A stretch of 64,000 nucleotides of DNA, from NCBI RefSeq assembly GCF_024345185.1, contig NZ_BROB01000011.1, positions 1 to 64,000 of the forward strand, read 5' to 3'. Below are positions 49,905-58,748 of this stretch, piece by piece. The position numbers and the translations under genes are program-made. Origin of the DNA: Levilactobacillus humaensis. GTDB taxonomy: Bacteria; Bacillota; Bacilli; Lactobacillales; Lactobacillaceae. How positions within the stretch are numbered: position 1 is the first letter of the stretch; each line of letters opens with the position of its first letter. The notes beneath the pieces were generated by a model. The model was not told the origin of the DNA. It ran no database searches and worked only from the letters and a program-made list of their open reading frames with translations.

Positions 49905-49949
49905 CACTTTAAAGTGGGTTCTTGTTCCCTAGTTATTAGCCAGTATAAT
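49905..49949 (+). promoter_or_regulatory. Promoter of the MFS gene with adjacent dyad
   Basis: CACTTTAAAGTG (49905-49916), a perfect 12-bp palindrome, lies just before TTGTTC (49922-49927). A 16-bp spacer and TATAAT (49944-49949) follow. A weaker dyad TTACTTTTTGGTAA precedes it. These are likely sites for the divergent HxlR regulator. Confidence 0.65.
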
Positions 49950-49985
49950 CAATATTTATCACGTACGCAATCTGAGGAGGGTATT

Positions 49986-51194
49986 ATGACAAAACAAAAA
50001 CAAATTTCAGCAACATTTACGTTACTAGCACTCGCTGTGAGTGCCTTTGCCATCGGGTCAACCGAATTCATCAGTGTTGGGTTGATTCCCATGTTGATTC
50101 AAAGCTTCCACGTTAGCATGGCGCAGGCCGGGTTGACGGTTTCCGTTTACGCGATGGGGATCATGATTGGCGCGCCCGTCATGACCCTCTTGACCGGTCA
50201 GATTAACCGCCACACCTTGATGGTCATCATCATGCTCCTCTTTATCACGGGGAACTTGGTGGCGGCCTTTGCCCCTACTTTTGTCGTGTTACTGGCCGGC
50301 CGGGTGATTGCCGCTCTGGCCCATGGGATCTTCATGACGGTGGCCTCGGTGATTGCCGCTGACGTCGTGGCCCCTTCGAAACGGGCTTCGGCGATTGCCG
50401 TCATGTTTACCGGCTTAACGGTGGCCACGGTTACGGGTGTTCCAATGGGCACCATGATTGGCCAATTGGGTGGCTGGCGCTGGTCCTTTATTTTTATCAG
50501 TGTGATTGGGTTGATCGGTTTAGTTGCCGACTATATTTTAGTTCCTCGCGAGTTGCCATTACCAAGTAAGGCGACCGCTAAGGGTCTGTTACGAGTCTTG
50601 GGTAATCCACAACTCTTATTGGCGCTCTTGGTCACGGCCTTGGGCTACGGTGGAACCTTCGTTGCCTACACGTACCTGTCACCATTACTGGAACAGAAGA
50701 TGGGCTGGTCAAGCAGTGCTGTTGTGGTGATTTTGGTTGTTTATGGTCTGATGGTGGCTCTGGGAAACACACTGGGTGGTCGTTGGGCCAACAAGAAGCC
50801 TCTGGCAGCCTTATTGAAGATGTTCACGGGTCTCTTCGTGACATTGTTGGTCTTAACCTTTACGGCAAGTAGCCACTGGTTGGGCCTCCTGACCGTTCTG
50901 GCTATGGGATTCTTCGCCTTCATGAACGTTCCTGGTTTGCAATTGTACATCGTCCAATTGGCCGAAAAGTACACGCCAGCCGACATCACGATGGCTTCAG
51001 CCTTAAACATCTCAGCCTTTAACGTTGGGATCGCCCTGGGCTCCGGTATCGGTGGTCAGGTCACGAGCCAAATTGGGTTAGGTTGGACGCCATTCTTTGG
51101 TGCCGTCATGGTGGCTATTAGTATTGGCCTTACGGCGGGATTGATTCGTTTGGCTCGGCCAGCCAAACGGCTAGTTAAGAAGTTTAATCACTAA
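49986..51194 (+). CDS. MFS transporter (DHA1, AraJ/YdhP-like)
   Basis: A 402-residue major facilitator with 12 membrane segments. The N-terminal AIGSTEFISVGLIPMLIQSFHVSMAQAGLTVSVYAMGIMIGAPVM pattern is typical of the AraJ/YdhP/purine-efflux branch. Motif C is in the ALAHGIFMTVASVIAADVV and TGVPMGTMIG segments. It probably exports a toxic compound or metabolite under control of the divergent HxlR-family regulator. The ATG at 49986 follows GAGGAGGG; the frame is open back to 49914. Single gene with terminator at 51208. Substrate unknown. Confidence 0.88.
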   Translation: MTKQKQISATFTLLALAVSAFAIGSTEFISVGLIPMLIQSFHVSMAQAGLTVSVYAMGIMIGAPVMTLLTGQINRHTLMVIIMLLFITGNLVAAFAPTFVVLLAGRVIAALAHGIFMTVASVIAADVVAPSKRASAIAVMFTGLTVATVTGVPMGTMIGQLGGWRWSFIFISVIGLIGLVADYILVPRELPLPSKATAKGLLRVLGNPQLLLALLVTALGYGGTFVAYTYLSPLLEQKMGWSSSAVVVILVVYGLMVALGNTLGGRWANKKPLAALLKMFTGLFVTLLVLTFTASSHWLGLLTVLAMGFFAFMNVPGLQLYIVQLAEKYTPADITMASALNISAFNVGIALGSGIGGQVTSQIGLGWTPFFGAVMVAISIGLTAGLIRLARPAKRLVKKFNH

Positions 51195-51207
51195 AATAAT
51201 TTATCGA

Positions 51208-51243
51208 AGAGGGTCTCGACTAGTTGTCGGGGCCCTCTTTTTG
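51208..51243 (+). terminator. Terminator of the MFS gene
   Basis: AGAGGGTCTCGAC and GTCGGGGCCCTCT form a 13-bp stem around TAGTT, followed by TTTTT. Confidence 0.93.
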
Positions 51244-51460
51244 GTGGGTGATGATTCGGTAAACGTCACTTTTAAAAGGAATTACTGCCAAAGATGCACG
51301 TGAAGAGGCTGACAGTACCAGGGGCTAGTCAATGGGTTTGGATACGCTTAATATTAGAGGTTTTATAGCGGATTCGGGTCAAAATGCAGTTGCGAGCCTG
51401 ATAGCCCGGCTTTTTCCAGTATACTTTCAGCATCTAGATCAGAACTGGGGGGTTCTAACT

Positions 51461-53632
51461 TTGGGATGTAAGCAGGTGTATCGACTAGTGCTGTTACTTT
51501 TGGCCTGTAGTCTGGGTGTGATGGCTCGTGACTCGGCACATGCCGCGATGACCAGAGATGATGATATGCTCGCGGCGATTGCGAGTGCACCGCCAGGTTT
51601 TTCATTGGATCGGGGATTTAGTCCGGGTCGCTCGTTTGGGGCGGCAGATAGGCTACTGGATGGTCCGGCTATCCCCAAACAGATTGCCCAACTGACCAAT
51701 GATAATTTCAATCAGATGTATCGGCAGGTAGGGGTATTGTGGTCGAAGACCCCGGGAACACAGAATGTGCCGCGGCGAATTCCGTTGACGCACGATCAGC
51801 GCTGGTCATTTTGGCTGTACTTTGGTAATAAAGGGGACCAGGCGGCTGACGGGATGACCTTTACTCTCCAGAACGCCGCCGATGGTACGGATGCCATCGC
51901 GATGAGTGGGTCGGGCCAATCGCTGGGTGTTTGGGGTGGGGATACCAACGCGAGCGGCGATACCACCTACATGTCACAAATTGCGTTGCAGAAGAGTTGG
52001 ACACTCGAGTTCGATACCCATGTCAACAATGTGGTCAACAGTGTGAGTCAGGCCAATTACTTTGATTATGAGTCGGTTCCGAGTCAAGGTCCCCACATTG
52101 CTAGTAATTATCCAGCGGAGAAGAGTACCTATCAGATTTTCGGTAGTTGGGGGCATTACTACTTTGGGTTAAAGCACCTGCAACCGAAGCGGATGACTAA
52201 TCCCTCGAATGGCCGTTGGCATCATGTGACTATGGATTGGCACAAAGATAAGAGTCAGATGACCTACGCGTTCAACGATCGTGATCCCCATACAGGGCAA
52301 GCGATTACGCCGGAAGTTCAGGACACTGTTCCGATCGATTTAACGAAGCTAGGCACGACGTCTCGGCCAGCTACCAGTGCTGTCTGGGGCCTGACCGGGG
52401 CCACGAGTGCTAGAGGTGAAAACAACTTAGCCGTCGTCGACCAAGAACCGGGGCAGATGCGTTTTGATGTCGAACAGGAGACACAAGTTGTGACCAAAGA
52501 TGGGCAATACCAAACGATTCATGAGGGTGATAAGATTCCGGGGGATGCCGATGTCCGCTATCATTTCCAGGCCGCGGGCCAACCTGATGGTTTTCGTGCC
52601 AGCAACACGACAGCGGTGGTTTTAGGCACGTCGCCGGTGCTTAAGCTGCTGGCTGGCAGTGTCCGACAGTCTGGGCAGGTGACGTCACTCTACGACTTTA
52701 ATGCCGCGGAACTGGCTGCGCCGCCAATGTCGCATGCCATTGGGCAAGACGTTTTTACTAAGGACCAGCCGTCCCTTGAAACGGAGCTCCACGCTAAGGG
52801 ACAATCACCAGAGGAAGATACTTATGTTGCACCGCAAACGGCGATTTATTACGGTGAAAATCACTATGTGGCGGTCAAGTCTGTAGGTTACTATTTGAAA
52901 CGCAAGCTGAATTTACAACTAGAAAAGTTAGGTACGCCAACCGCGGCGGTGGCGCCACAGGTGGATGCCGAGATCGAGGGTCGTTTGAGTAACAACGGTC
53001 GGACGATTCAACCGGACGCCATGAAGGATTCCAAATTGACCTTTTCGGTTAACGGCAAAGCGTACACGTTTACGCAACTCGCCGGGGCGTGGACCGGAAC
53101 GGATGGTCACTTCAAGCTTCGGGTGCCAGCCGCGGCATTGAAACAAGGAAAGAACGCGTTGACCATTTCGGCAACGAACCGCGATGACGTCGCGCCAGAC
53201 CTCACGATTCCCATTATCCAGCTTTCTGGAGACCTGGTGTTTAGTGCCGTTTCACCAGAAACCGGCTTTTCTGGTCATTTGACGGGAAAGCAACAGCTGA
53301 TTACCCGCGATGACGAGTGGCAACTTCGCGTGCGTGATGAGCGGGCTGGCGAGAATCGCTGGAAACTACAGGCCAGCTTGGCTGCACCACTGCGCGATGA
53401 ACAGGGTCGTCCGCTACAAGGTGATATGATCTATCAGGCTGAGCACGAGCAGAAGGTGATTGGCACCGATCCAGTGGTCATCTATGAACAACAAACCCAT
53501 GGCCTAGGCGAGGAAACTGACGTGATCCGAGACTGGCATAAGAACACGGGAATGCTGATTCGGGTTAATGGGGGAGCGACTGCTGGCCAGTATGAAGGCG
53601 AACTCCGCTGGCAACTAGCGGATGCGCCCTGA
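51461..53632 (+). CDS. Secreted L-type lectin domain protein with WxL-like C-terminus
   Basis: A 723-residue secreted protein. The TTG start at 51461 follows GGGGGG at 8 bp and lies just after a TATACT box at 51420-51425; the frame is open to an ATG at 51332, but that start would bury the signal peptide. The signal peptide (about 1-28) ends at SAHA. A legume-type lectin domain (about 55-315; DGMTFTLQNAADGTDAI, WTLEFDTHVNN) is followed by Ig-like or unknown modules. The last 120 residues hold WKLQASL and LRWQLADAP, the two Trp-x-Leu motifs of WxL domains that attach non-covalently to the wall. No other WxL or DUF916 cluster gene is nearby, so it is an orphan. Ligand unknown. Confidence 0.8.
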   Translation: MGCKQVYRLVLLLLACSLGVMARDSAHAAMTRDDDMLAAIASAPPGFSLDRGFSPGRSFGAADRLLDGPAIPKQIAQLTNDNFNQMYRQVGVLWSKTPGTQNVPRRIPLTHDQRWSFWLYFGNKGDQAADGMTFTLQNAADGTDAIAMSGSGQSLGVWGGDTNASGDTTYMSQIALQKSWTLEFDTHVNNVVNSVSQANYFDYESVPSQGPHIASNYPAEKSTYQIFGSWGHYYFGLKHLQPKRMTNPSNGRWHHVTMDWHKDKSQMTYAFNDRDPHTGQAITPEVQDTVPIDLTKLGTTSRPATSAVWGLTGATSARGENNLAVVDQEPGQMRFDVEQETQVVTKDGQYQTIHEGDKIPGDADVRYHFQAAGQPDGFRASNTTAVVLGTSPVLKLLAGSVRQSGQVTSLYDFNAAELAAPPMSHAIGQDVFTKDQPSLETELHAKGQSPEEDTYVAPQTAIYYGENHYVAVKSVGYYLKRKLNLQLEKLGTPTAAVAPQVDAEIEGRLSNNGRTIQPDAMKDSKLTFSVNGKAYTFTQLAGAWTGTDGHFKLRVPAAALKQGKNALTISATNRDDVAPDLTIPIIQLSGDLVFSAVSPETGFSGHLTGKQQLITRDDEWQLRVRDERAGENRWKLQASLAAPLRDEQGRPLQGDMIYQAEHEQKVIGTDPVVIYEQQTHGLGEETDVIRDWHKNTGMLIRVNGGATAGQYEGELRWQLADAP

Positions 53633-53650
53633 TGATTGGGGTAAATTGGT

Positions 53651-53817
53651 CGCCTACGGTTGCCAGGGGTTACGCCTGCTGTGGGGACCACCTGCAGCCT
53701 GAAAGCCTCGCTGAAGAACCACGAGTCTCCCAAGTCGTCCCAGTCTGTAAGACCGAGCAAAATACTCGGTCAAACAGACTCATCACGGCTGGCTCCACCC
53801 CTCGCCGCCTCCGGCTA
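53651..53817 (-). repeat. Three-hairpin interspersed element, copy I (reverse)
   Basis: Slightly shortened reverse copy beginning 19 bp after the stop of the lectin gene, so it would form the 3' UTR. It is the left member of a head-to-head pair with copy J. Terminal repeats and hairpin 1 (CCGAGCAAAATACTCGG) are clear; the region of hairpin 3 is reduced. Confidence 0.85.
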
Positions 53818-53915
53818 GGATTGTGTTTTGAATTGACTAGGGCGCACGGTGAAAGTTTTTAATCTGGCTATTGTCTGGAACGGTTCGACACTTAAAAAGT
53901 TATGGTCAGATAATG

Positions 53916-53957
53916 AAGTCTTCAATTACCAATTTTGGCGGTAATTGAGGACTTTTT
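53916..53957 (+). terminator. Terminator in the spacer of the paired elements
   Basis: AAGTCTTCAATTACC and GGTAATTGAGGACTT form a 15-bp stem (one G-U), followed by TTT. It probably ends the lectin transcript after the repeat. The rest of 53818-54152 shows nothing coding. Confidence 0.88.
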
Positions 53958-54152
53958 CGACGTCATTGACAGTTTGCTTAGCAATGAAACAGTTGTCATG
54001 ACTGAGTCAAGATTTCATCCGACCGGGGTGACATGATTCCCGTTATCTATTGGGTTCGTAATAATTTACGATCAGATACCTGACACGATAGTCAGAACAA
54101 AATAACCATTTTTACCAATTATGAAGTCAGCGTCGTTGGCAAAGACCAGTCA

Positions 54153-54335
54153 GAGCCGGAGGAGGTCAGGGATGGAGCCGGCCGTGGTGGTGGCGTTAGA
54201 CCGAGTGACTTTCTCGGCCTTACGCCACGGGCGACTTTGAGGACCCGCGTTCTTGGCGGGGCTTCAAATCGAGCGAGAAGCCCAAGGGGCTGAAGCGTCC
54301 CCACAGCAGGCGTAATCCCTGACAGCCGCAGGCGG
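54153..54335 (+). repeat. Three-hairpin interspersed element, copy J
   Basis: Full-length forward copy. Hairpin 1 is closed by GTGGCG/CGCCAC. It precedes the terminator of the leftward aldo-keto reductase gene, so convergent genes flank this pair too. Confidence 0.9.
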
Positions 54336-54351
54336 TCTTCTACCACTTCCT

Positions 54352-54388
54352 AAAAAAACCACGCCATCAGCAAGTGATAGCGTGGTTC
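54352..54388 (-). terminator. Terminator of the aldo-keto reductase gene
   Basis: Read leftward, AACCACGCTATCA and TGATGGCGTGGTT form the stem, followed by a run of T residues. Confidence 0.9.
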
Positions 54389-54401
54389 AGTAAATGATAG
54401 A

Positions 54402-55352
54402 TTAAGGCAAATCGTTGCCAGCAGCGAAGTAGACGTCGTACCATTCTTGCTTTGTCAAGGTAACATCGGCACCAGCCGCGCTATCCTTGATGTGATCAGG
54501 GTTCATGGTTCCAAGTAAGACTTGTAAGTTAGCCGGGTGGCGTAGGATCCAGGCCACGGCAATCCCGTTCTTGGAAACACCATACTTGTCAGCCAACTTC
54601 TGTAATTCGGCATTTAATTCAGGGTACTTCGGATCGTTGATAAACATCCCAGCGAAGAGACCGTATTGGAATGGGGACCAAGCCTGAACCGTCACGTGCT
54701 TGCGACGAGCGTATTCCAACATCCCTAAGTCATTGGAGGTTGGCTTGTCATCCATGTTGACGTGAAGGCCGGCGGCAACCATGCCAGCGTGAGCGGCACT
54801 GAATTGAAGTTGGTTAAACATTAACTTCTGGTCGACAGCTTCTTGTAACATTTCAAATTGTTGAACGTTAAAGTTGGAAACCCCAAAGTGACGAACCTTG
54901 CCGGACGCCTGTAAGGTGTTGAAGGCATCGGCGATTTCTTCGGGTTCCATCAATGGATCTGGCCGGTGAAGCAGGAAGGCATCGAGGTAGTCAATCCCCA
55001 TCCGTGACAAGATACCGTCAACGGAATCGATCAGGTGTTGCTTCGAGAAGTCATAACGTTTCCCGAAGACCAGGTCATCATGGCTCCGTTCGGGGTCGAC
55101 GATGATCCCACCCTTGGATTGGATGTAGAAGTCGTCCCGGTTTAAACCAGAGGCCTTCAAGGCATTGCCGAAGACTTCTTCGGACTTCCCATTGACATAG
55201 ATATCTGCGGAGTCGATGTAGGTAATCCCAGCGTCATGAGCGGCCTCAAGGGCGTTCACTGCGGCTGTTTGATCGAGGACACCCATCCGCATGATCCCTA
55301 AGGCTACTGCGGAAGACTGCCAGTTTGTCCCACCTAAACGTAATTGTTTCAT
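54402..55352 (-). CDS. Aldo/keto reductase (YdhF-like)
   Basis: A 316-residue NADP-dependent aldo/keto reductase with a TIM-barrel fold. The catalytic tetrad is present: Asp and Tyr in DSADIYVNG (about 48-56), Lys in IQSKGG (about 80) and His in LLHRPDPL (about 128). GVSNFNVQQFEML is the second family signature. It reduces aldehydes or ketones in the cytoplasm; the substrate is not predictable. The start ATG at 55352 has AAGGAG at 8 bp. Single gene, divergent from an ABC transporter operon. Confidence 0.9.
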   Translation of the reverse strand: MKQLRLGGTNWQSSAVALGIMRMGVLDQTAAVNALEAAHDAGITYIDSADIYVNGKSEEVFGNALKASGLNRDDFYIQSKGGIIVDPERSHDDLVFGKRYDFSKQHLIDSVDGILSRMGIDYLDAFLLHRPDPLMEPEEIADAFNTLQASGKVRHFGVSNFNVQQFEMLQEAVDQKLMFNQLQFSAAHAGMVAAGLHVNMDDKPTSNDLGMLEYARRKHVTVQAWSPFQYGLFAGMFINDPKYPELNAELQKLADKYGVSKNGIAVAWILRHPANLQVLLGTMNPDHIKDSAAGADVTLTKQEWYDVYFAAGNDLP

Positions 55353-55452
55353 CAATAAAACTCCTTTATCAAACCAATTTATAAATCCACTAATAATCTT
55401 AACGCAAATCGGCTAAGATTTCGCGTGAAAGCCCTTTATTTGTTAAAAGTGG

Positions 55453-55480
55453 TTGACTTTATCTTGGGAACCGTTATAGT
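55453..55480 (+). promoter_or_regulatory. Promoter of the BceAB-like operon
   Basis: TTGACT (55453-55458), a 16-bp spacer and TATAGT (55475-55480). The 67-nt leader contains TACACAAGTAGCTAACC and a partly inverted CACACGTAA, possibly a GntR site; no clear palindrome could be confirmed. Confidence 0.65.
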
Positions 55481-55547
55481 TAATTACACAAGTAGCTAAC
55501 CAACACACGTAATCAAACTTAATTTAAAGAGTAAGGGGATTTTAATC

Positions 55548-56309
55548 ATGACAAGCAGTAACGCAGTGGTCGACGTACACGGCCTGGAAAAAACGTATGG
55601 TAAAGCCAACGAACGGCAGTATCAGGCCTTGAAGGGGCTGAACTTTCAGGTGGCTGCCGGTGAATTTGTCGGGATCATGGGGGCTTCTGGTTCTGGGAAG
55701 ACCACGCTGCTGAACATGCTGTCGACGTTAGACGTGCCGACTAAGGGCGACGTGATCGTTAATGGTCATGATGTGACGAAGATGCGGGGGAACCAACTCG
55801 CAGATTTTCGGGCACAGGAAGTGGGTTTCATTTTCCAAGACTTTAACCTGTTAGAAAGCCTAACGGCCGAGGAAAATATTGGGTTGCCACTGGCGTTGAA
55901 GGGGACCTCTTCCAAGATTATGGATCAGGCCATTCATGAGGTGGCGGACACGCTGTCTATCGCTGACTTGTTACAAAAATATCCCTCCGAGTTATCTGGA
56001 GGCCAAAAACAACGGGTGGCCGCGGCTAGAGCCATCGTGCATCACCCCTCAATTCTCATGGGTGACGAACCTACGGGGGCCTTGGATTCCACGAGTGCCA
56101 GAGAGTTGTTAGATCTCTTGACGACCATCAACCAAGAACAACACATGTCGGTCTTACTCGTCACCCACGATCCGTTCTCCGCCAGCTTCTGTCAACGCAT
56201 CCTCTTCATTAAGGATGGGTTGATCGGGTCAGAGATTCGGCGTGGCGATCAGGACCGGAGTGCCTTTTACCAGCAGATCTTAAATGAGCTGGGCACGTTT
56301 AACGAGTAG
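55548..56309 (+). CDS. ABC transporter ATP-binding protein (BceA-like)
   Basis: A 253-residue nucleotide-binding subunit. Walker A is GASGSGKTT (about 45-53), the Q loop is FIFQDFN, the signature is LSGGQKQRVAAARA (about 150) and Walker B is ILMGDEPTGALDS (about 170). The subfamily resembles the MacB/BceA group that pairs with an FtsX-type permease to handle cell-wall-active peptides. The permease gene follows after 11 bp. Unlike typical BceAB modules, no two-component system is adjacent; a GntR-type regulator ends the operon. Confidence 0.92.
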   Translation: MTSSNAVVDVHGLEKTYGKANERQYQALKGLNFQVAAGEFVGIMGASGSGKTTLLNMLSTLDVPTKGDVIVNGHDVTKMRGNQLADFRAQEVGFIFQDFNLLESLTAEENIGLPLALKGTSSKIMDQAIHEVADTLSIADLLQKYPSELSGGQKQRVAAARAIVHHPSILMGDEPTGALDSTSARELLDLLTTINQEQHMSVLLVTHDPFSASFCQRILFIKDGLIGSEIRRGDQDRSAFYQQILNELGTFNE

Positions 56310-56320
56310 GGGGAAAACAA

Positions 56321-58135
56321 ATGTTAGGGAAATTAGCGCTAGCCGGAATTAAGAACCGGCGTCGCGACTATCTGGTACTTCTGGCCGGATTAACTATGCC
56401 CGCGGCGATCTTCTATATGTTTGCGAACCTCACCACCAACAAGGCCTTCGTTAAGGCCAATGGGGTGGTTGGACAGTCCATGCTTATCTTCGGTTTCGGG
56501 GCCGTTCTGTTGATTTTAATTACCATTGTCTACATTATGTATGCCAATAGTTTTCTCCTCAGCATGCGGCAGCATGACTATGGTCTCTTCATGATGCTAG
56601 GCGCCAAGAAACGACGGATTGGTCAGTTGGTCTTTCTGGAAACGTTGATCTTAGGAACGGTGGCCACGGCCATTGGGATCGTCCTGGGACTGCTCATGAG
56701 TCGCTTCCTAGTGGGCTTCCTGCTAAATGCCTTGGGATTACATTTAGCGCACCTGGAATCCTTCTATCTGCCGGCGATCATCGCGACGGCCGTGTTGTAT
56801 GTGGGTCTGTTTATCTTGGCTTCACTGTTCAACTTAGTTAAGCTGACGCGGACCACGGTCCTCAAGTTGCTGCATACCGATGAGCAGGCAAATCAGCCCC
56901 AAGTGAAACCCGTTCGGCAGATGATTGCCGGTATCGTGGGAATTCTGTTATTGGCCGCGGGTTACTGGGCCTTAGCGAATATTAAAATGCTTCAGATGGC
57001 GGCGATTCCGTTTGCCATCGTGACGATTACCTTGGGAACTTACCTATTGTTCAGAGCGACCCTGTTGACCATCATTCGGTGGTTACGCCAGACCAAGTGG
57101 GCCAAGAAACACCTCAATGGCTTCTTAATGGGACAACTGAACTTCCGGGTCTACAATTACACACGGATGTTAACGATTGTGTCTCTGCTCTTTGCCATGG
57201 CCTTAGGCGCTATCACGGTGGGGTCCGGGTACCACCGTCAATTACCGATGATGGCTGATAGCTTGGGTTCTTACACGATCGCTATTCATGATAAGACGGC
57301 GAAGGAACAACAGTTGATTGGCAAGCTGAATGTGGTTAATCAGGCGACCTACACCCAGAAACGTCAGGGGAAGACGGTGTTCTACAATGCCGCAGAATTC
57401 AAGCAACACCCCTATGAATTCAATGAAGGCACCATGACGCCGAAATACGTTAAGAAGACGGCCGCACAAATGAAGTCGACCGACCTTAACAGCCTGGACT
57501 TCCTTAACTTGGCTGTTTTGGGCCAGAATAACCTCTATGCGCCGAAGATGCTGAACGCCGCCAAGTTTTCCCGTCAAGCTGGGAAGACCGTTTCGGTGAC
57601 AACGATTCGGGTCAAAAATATCGATAAGGATCGCGCAACCTTGAAGAAACTCAACCAGTTAGAAATGGCGCGCTTCCCACATGCCAGTGAATTGACCGTT
57701 GGAAACTACCAATCTTACGAACTCATGCTGGCCTTCTTTGGTGGACTTGAGTTCATGGGATACTTCCTGGGGATTGCCTTCCTAGCGATGTTGGCTTCCT
57801 GCCTGATGTTCAAGATCCTTTCCGGAGCTCCCGGCGACAAGCGTCGTTATCGGATGCTCTACAAGGTCGGGGTTCGCCACAGTCTGATGCGTAACGGGAT
57901 CGCAAAAGAAATTGGGATTTTCTTCATGATTCCTGGTATCATGGGAGTAATCGATGTCTTGTTCGGTCTCCAAATGTTTAAGCCGTTGATGCCCAAGCCA
58001 ATGAGTCCCTATTTGGGAATTGGGAGCACGTTTGCCATCTTTATCGGGTTGTATGCGATTTACTATCTCATCACGCTCGCTCTGTACTGGCAAATTGTGT
58101 TGCCACAGGCTCCGGCCACGGTGGATCACAAGTGA
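56321..58135 (+). CDS. FtsX-type ABC permease (BceB-like)
   Basis: A 604-residue permease. It has about ten membrane segments with the BceB layout: an N-terminal segment, a first FtsX region (about 55-180), paired helices around 200-245, and an extracellular domain of roughly 150 residues (about 310-460). A second FtsX region closes the protein. The extracellular domain, where BceB-type proteins recognise peptide antibiotic complexes, is somewhat shorter than the usual 200 or so. Expected to protect against or detect cell-wall-active peptides together with the upstream ATPase. Start ATG at 56321 follows GGGGGAAA. Confidence 0.88.
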   Translation: MLGKLALAGIKNRRRDYLVLLAGLTMPAAIFYMFANLTTNKAFVKANGVVGQSMLIFGFGAVLLILITIVYIMYANSFLLSMRQHDYGLFMMLGAKKRRIGQLVFLETLILGTVATAIGIVLGLLMSRFLVGFLLNALGLHLAHLESFYLPAIIATAVLYVGLFILASLFNLVKLTRTTVLKLLHTDEQANQPQVKPVRQMIAGIVGILLLAAGYWALANIKMLQMAAIPFAIVTITLGTYLLFRATLLTIIRWLRQTKWAKKHLNGFLMGQLNFRVYNYTRMLTIVSLLFAMALGAITVGSGYHRQLPMMADSLGSYTIAIHDKTAKEQQLIGKLNVVNQATYTQKRQGKTVFYNAAEFKQHPYEFNEGTMTPKYVKKTAAQMKSTDLNSLDFLNLAVLGQNNLYAPKMLNAAKFSRQAGKTVSVTTIRVKNIDKDRATLKKLNQLEMARFPHASELTVGNYQSYELMLAFFGGLEFMGYFLGIAFLAMLASCLMFKILSGAPGDKRRYRMLYKVGVRHSLMRNGIAKEIGIFFMIPGIMGVIDVLFGLQMFKPLMPKPMSPYLGIGSTFAIFIGLYAIYYLITLALYWQIVLPQAPATVDHK

Positions 58136-58161
58136 GTTCATAAAGAATGTGGGAATGAAAA

Positions 58162-58530
58162 ATGAAATTTAATTTCGATAGTCCGGAACCTATCTACCTG
58201 CAAGTCGCAGAACAGGTGGAGGAAGCCATCTTTACCGGAATCTATCGGGCGGGAGAGCAAGTCCCGTCCACGACTGAGATGTCCAAAGAATTTCATATTA
58301 ACCCAGCAACGGTTTTAAAGGGTATCAATCGACTGGTAGCGGCGGGCGTTATCGAGAAACGTCGTGGCGTGGGGATGTTTGTTACCCCAGATGCCGAAAA
58401 GACGATTCGCGAGAAGCGTCGCGCGGAGTTCTACGACCGTTACGTCAGCCGATTCACGAGCGAGGCCCGCAAACTCAATCTGTCGGAAGACGAGTTGATT
58501 GAGCTGATTAAGCGTGGGTATGAAGATTAA
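58162..58530 (+). CDS. GntR-family regulator, YtrA type
   Basis: A 122-residue regulator of the YtrA subfamily of GntR proteins: a winged helix-turn-helix (about 10-75; PIYLQVAEQVEEAIFTGIYRAGEQVPSTTEMSKEF and a GVGMFV wing) with only a short C-terminal dimerisation helix. YtrA-type repressors usually control neighbouring ABC transporters, and this gene lies 26 bp downstream of the permease in the same direction, so autoregulation of the operon is likely. ATG start after a weak GTGGGAATG site. The stop is followed at once by a conserved 3' UTR motif and a terminator. Confidence 0.9.
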   Translation: MKFNFDSPEPIYLQVAEQVEEAIFTGIYRAGEQVPSTTEMSKEFHINPATVLKGINRLVAAGVIEKRRGVGMFVTPDAEKTIREKRRAEFYDRYVSRFTSEARKLNLSEDELIELIKRGYED

Positions 58531-58589
58531 GAGTGTGGCTGAACGGGGTTAAGCGGAACCGGCTGCCTTCAGACGCACGTTTCGACAAT
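58531..58589 (+). ncRNA. Conserved structured 3' UTR motif, copy 2
   Basis: Second copy of the motif at 37700-37775, with TTAAGCGGAACCG at 58549-58561 and ACGTTTCGACAAT at 58577-58589. The flanking stem GTGTG/CGCAC differs in sequence from copy 1 but can still pair. It begins directly after the stop of the GntR gene and is followed by a terminator. Confidence 0.55.
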
Positions 58590-58605
58590 CTAAACTCAAA
58601 GGCCG

Positions 58606-58638
58606 AGGGCACTGCGTTTTCCGACACAGTGTCCTTTT
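58606..58638 (+). terminator. Terminator of the BceAB-GntR operon
   Basis: GGGCACTG (58607-58614) pairs with CAGTGTCC (58627-58634, one G-U), followed by TTTT. Confidence 0.75.
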
Positions 58639-58668
58639 CATGTCTCACAAACACCAAAGTCGTTTTAG

Positions 58669-58697
58669 TTTACAATCCACGTTCGTCCTCGTATAGT
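58669..58697 (+). promoter_or_regulatory. Promoter of the YqkB-like gene
   Basis: TTTACA (58669-58674), a 17-bp spacer and TATAGT (58692-58697), about 52 bp before the start codon. Confidence 0.7.
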
Positions 58698-58748
58698 AGA
58701 TTGCGTACAATTTATTAGTGTGACCATCCAAGAAAGAGGGAACGACTC

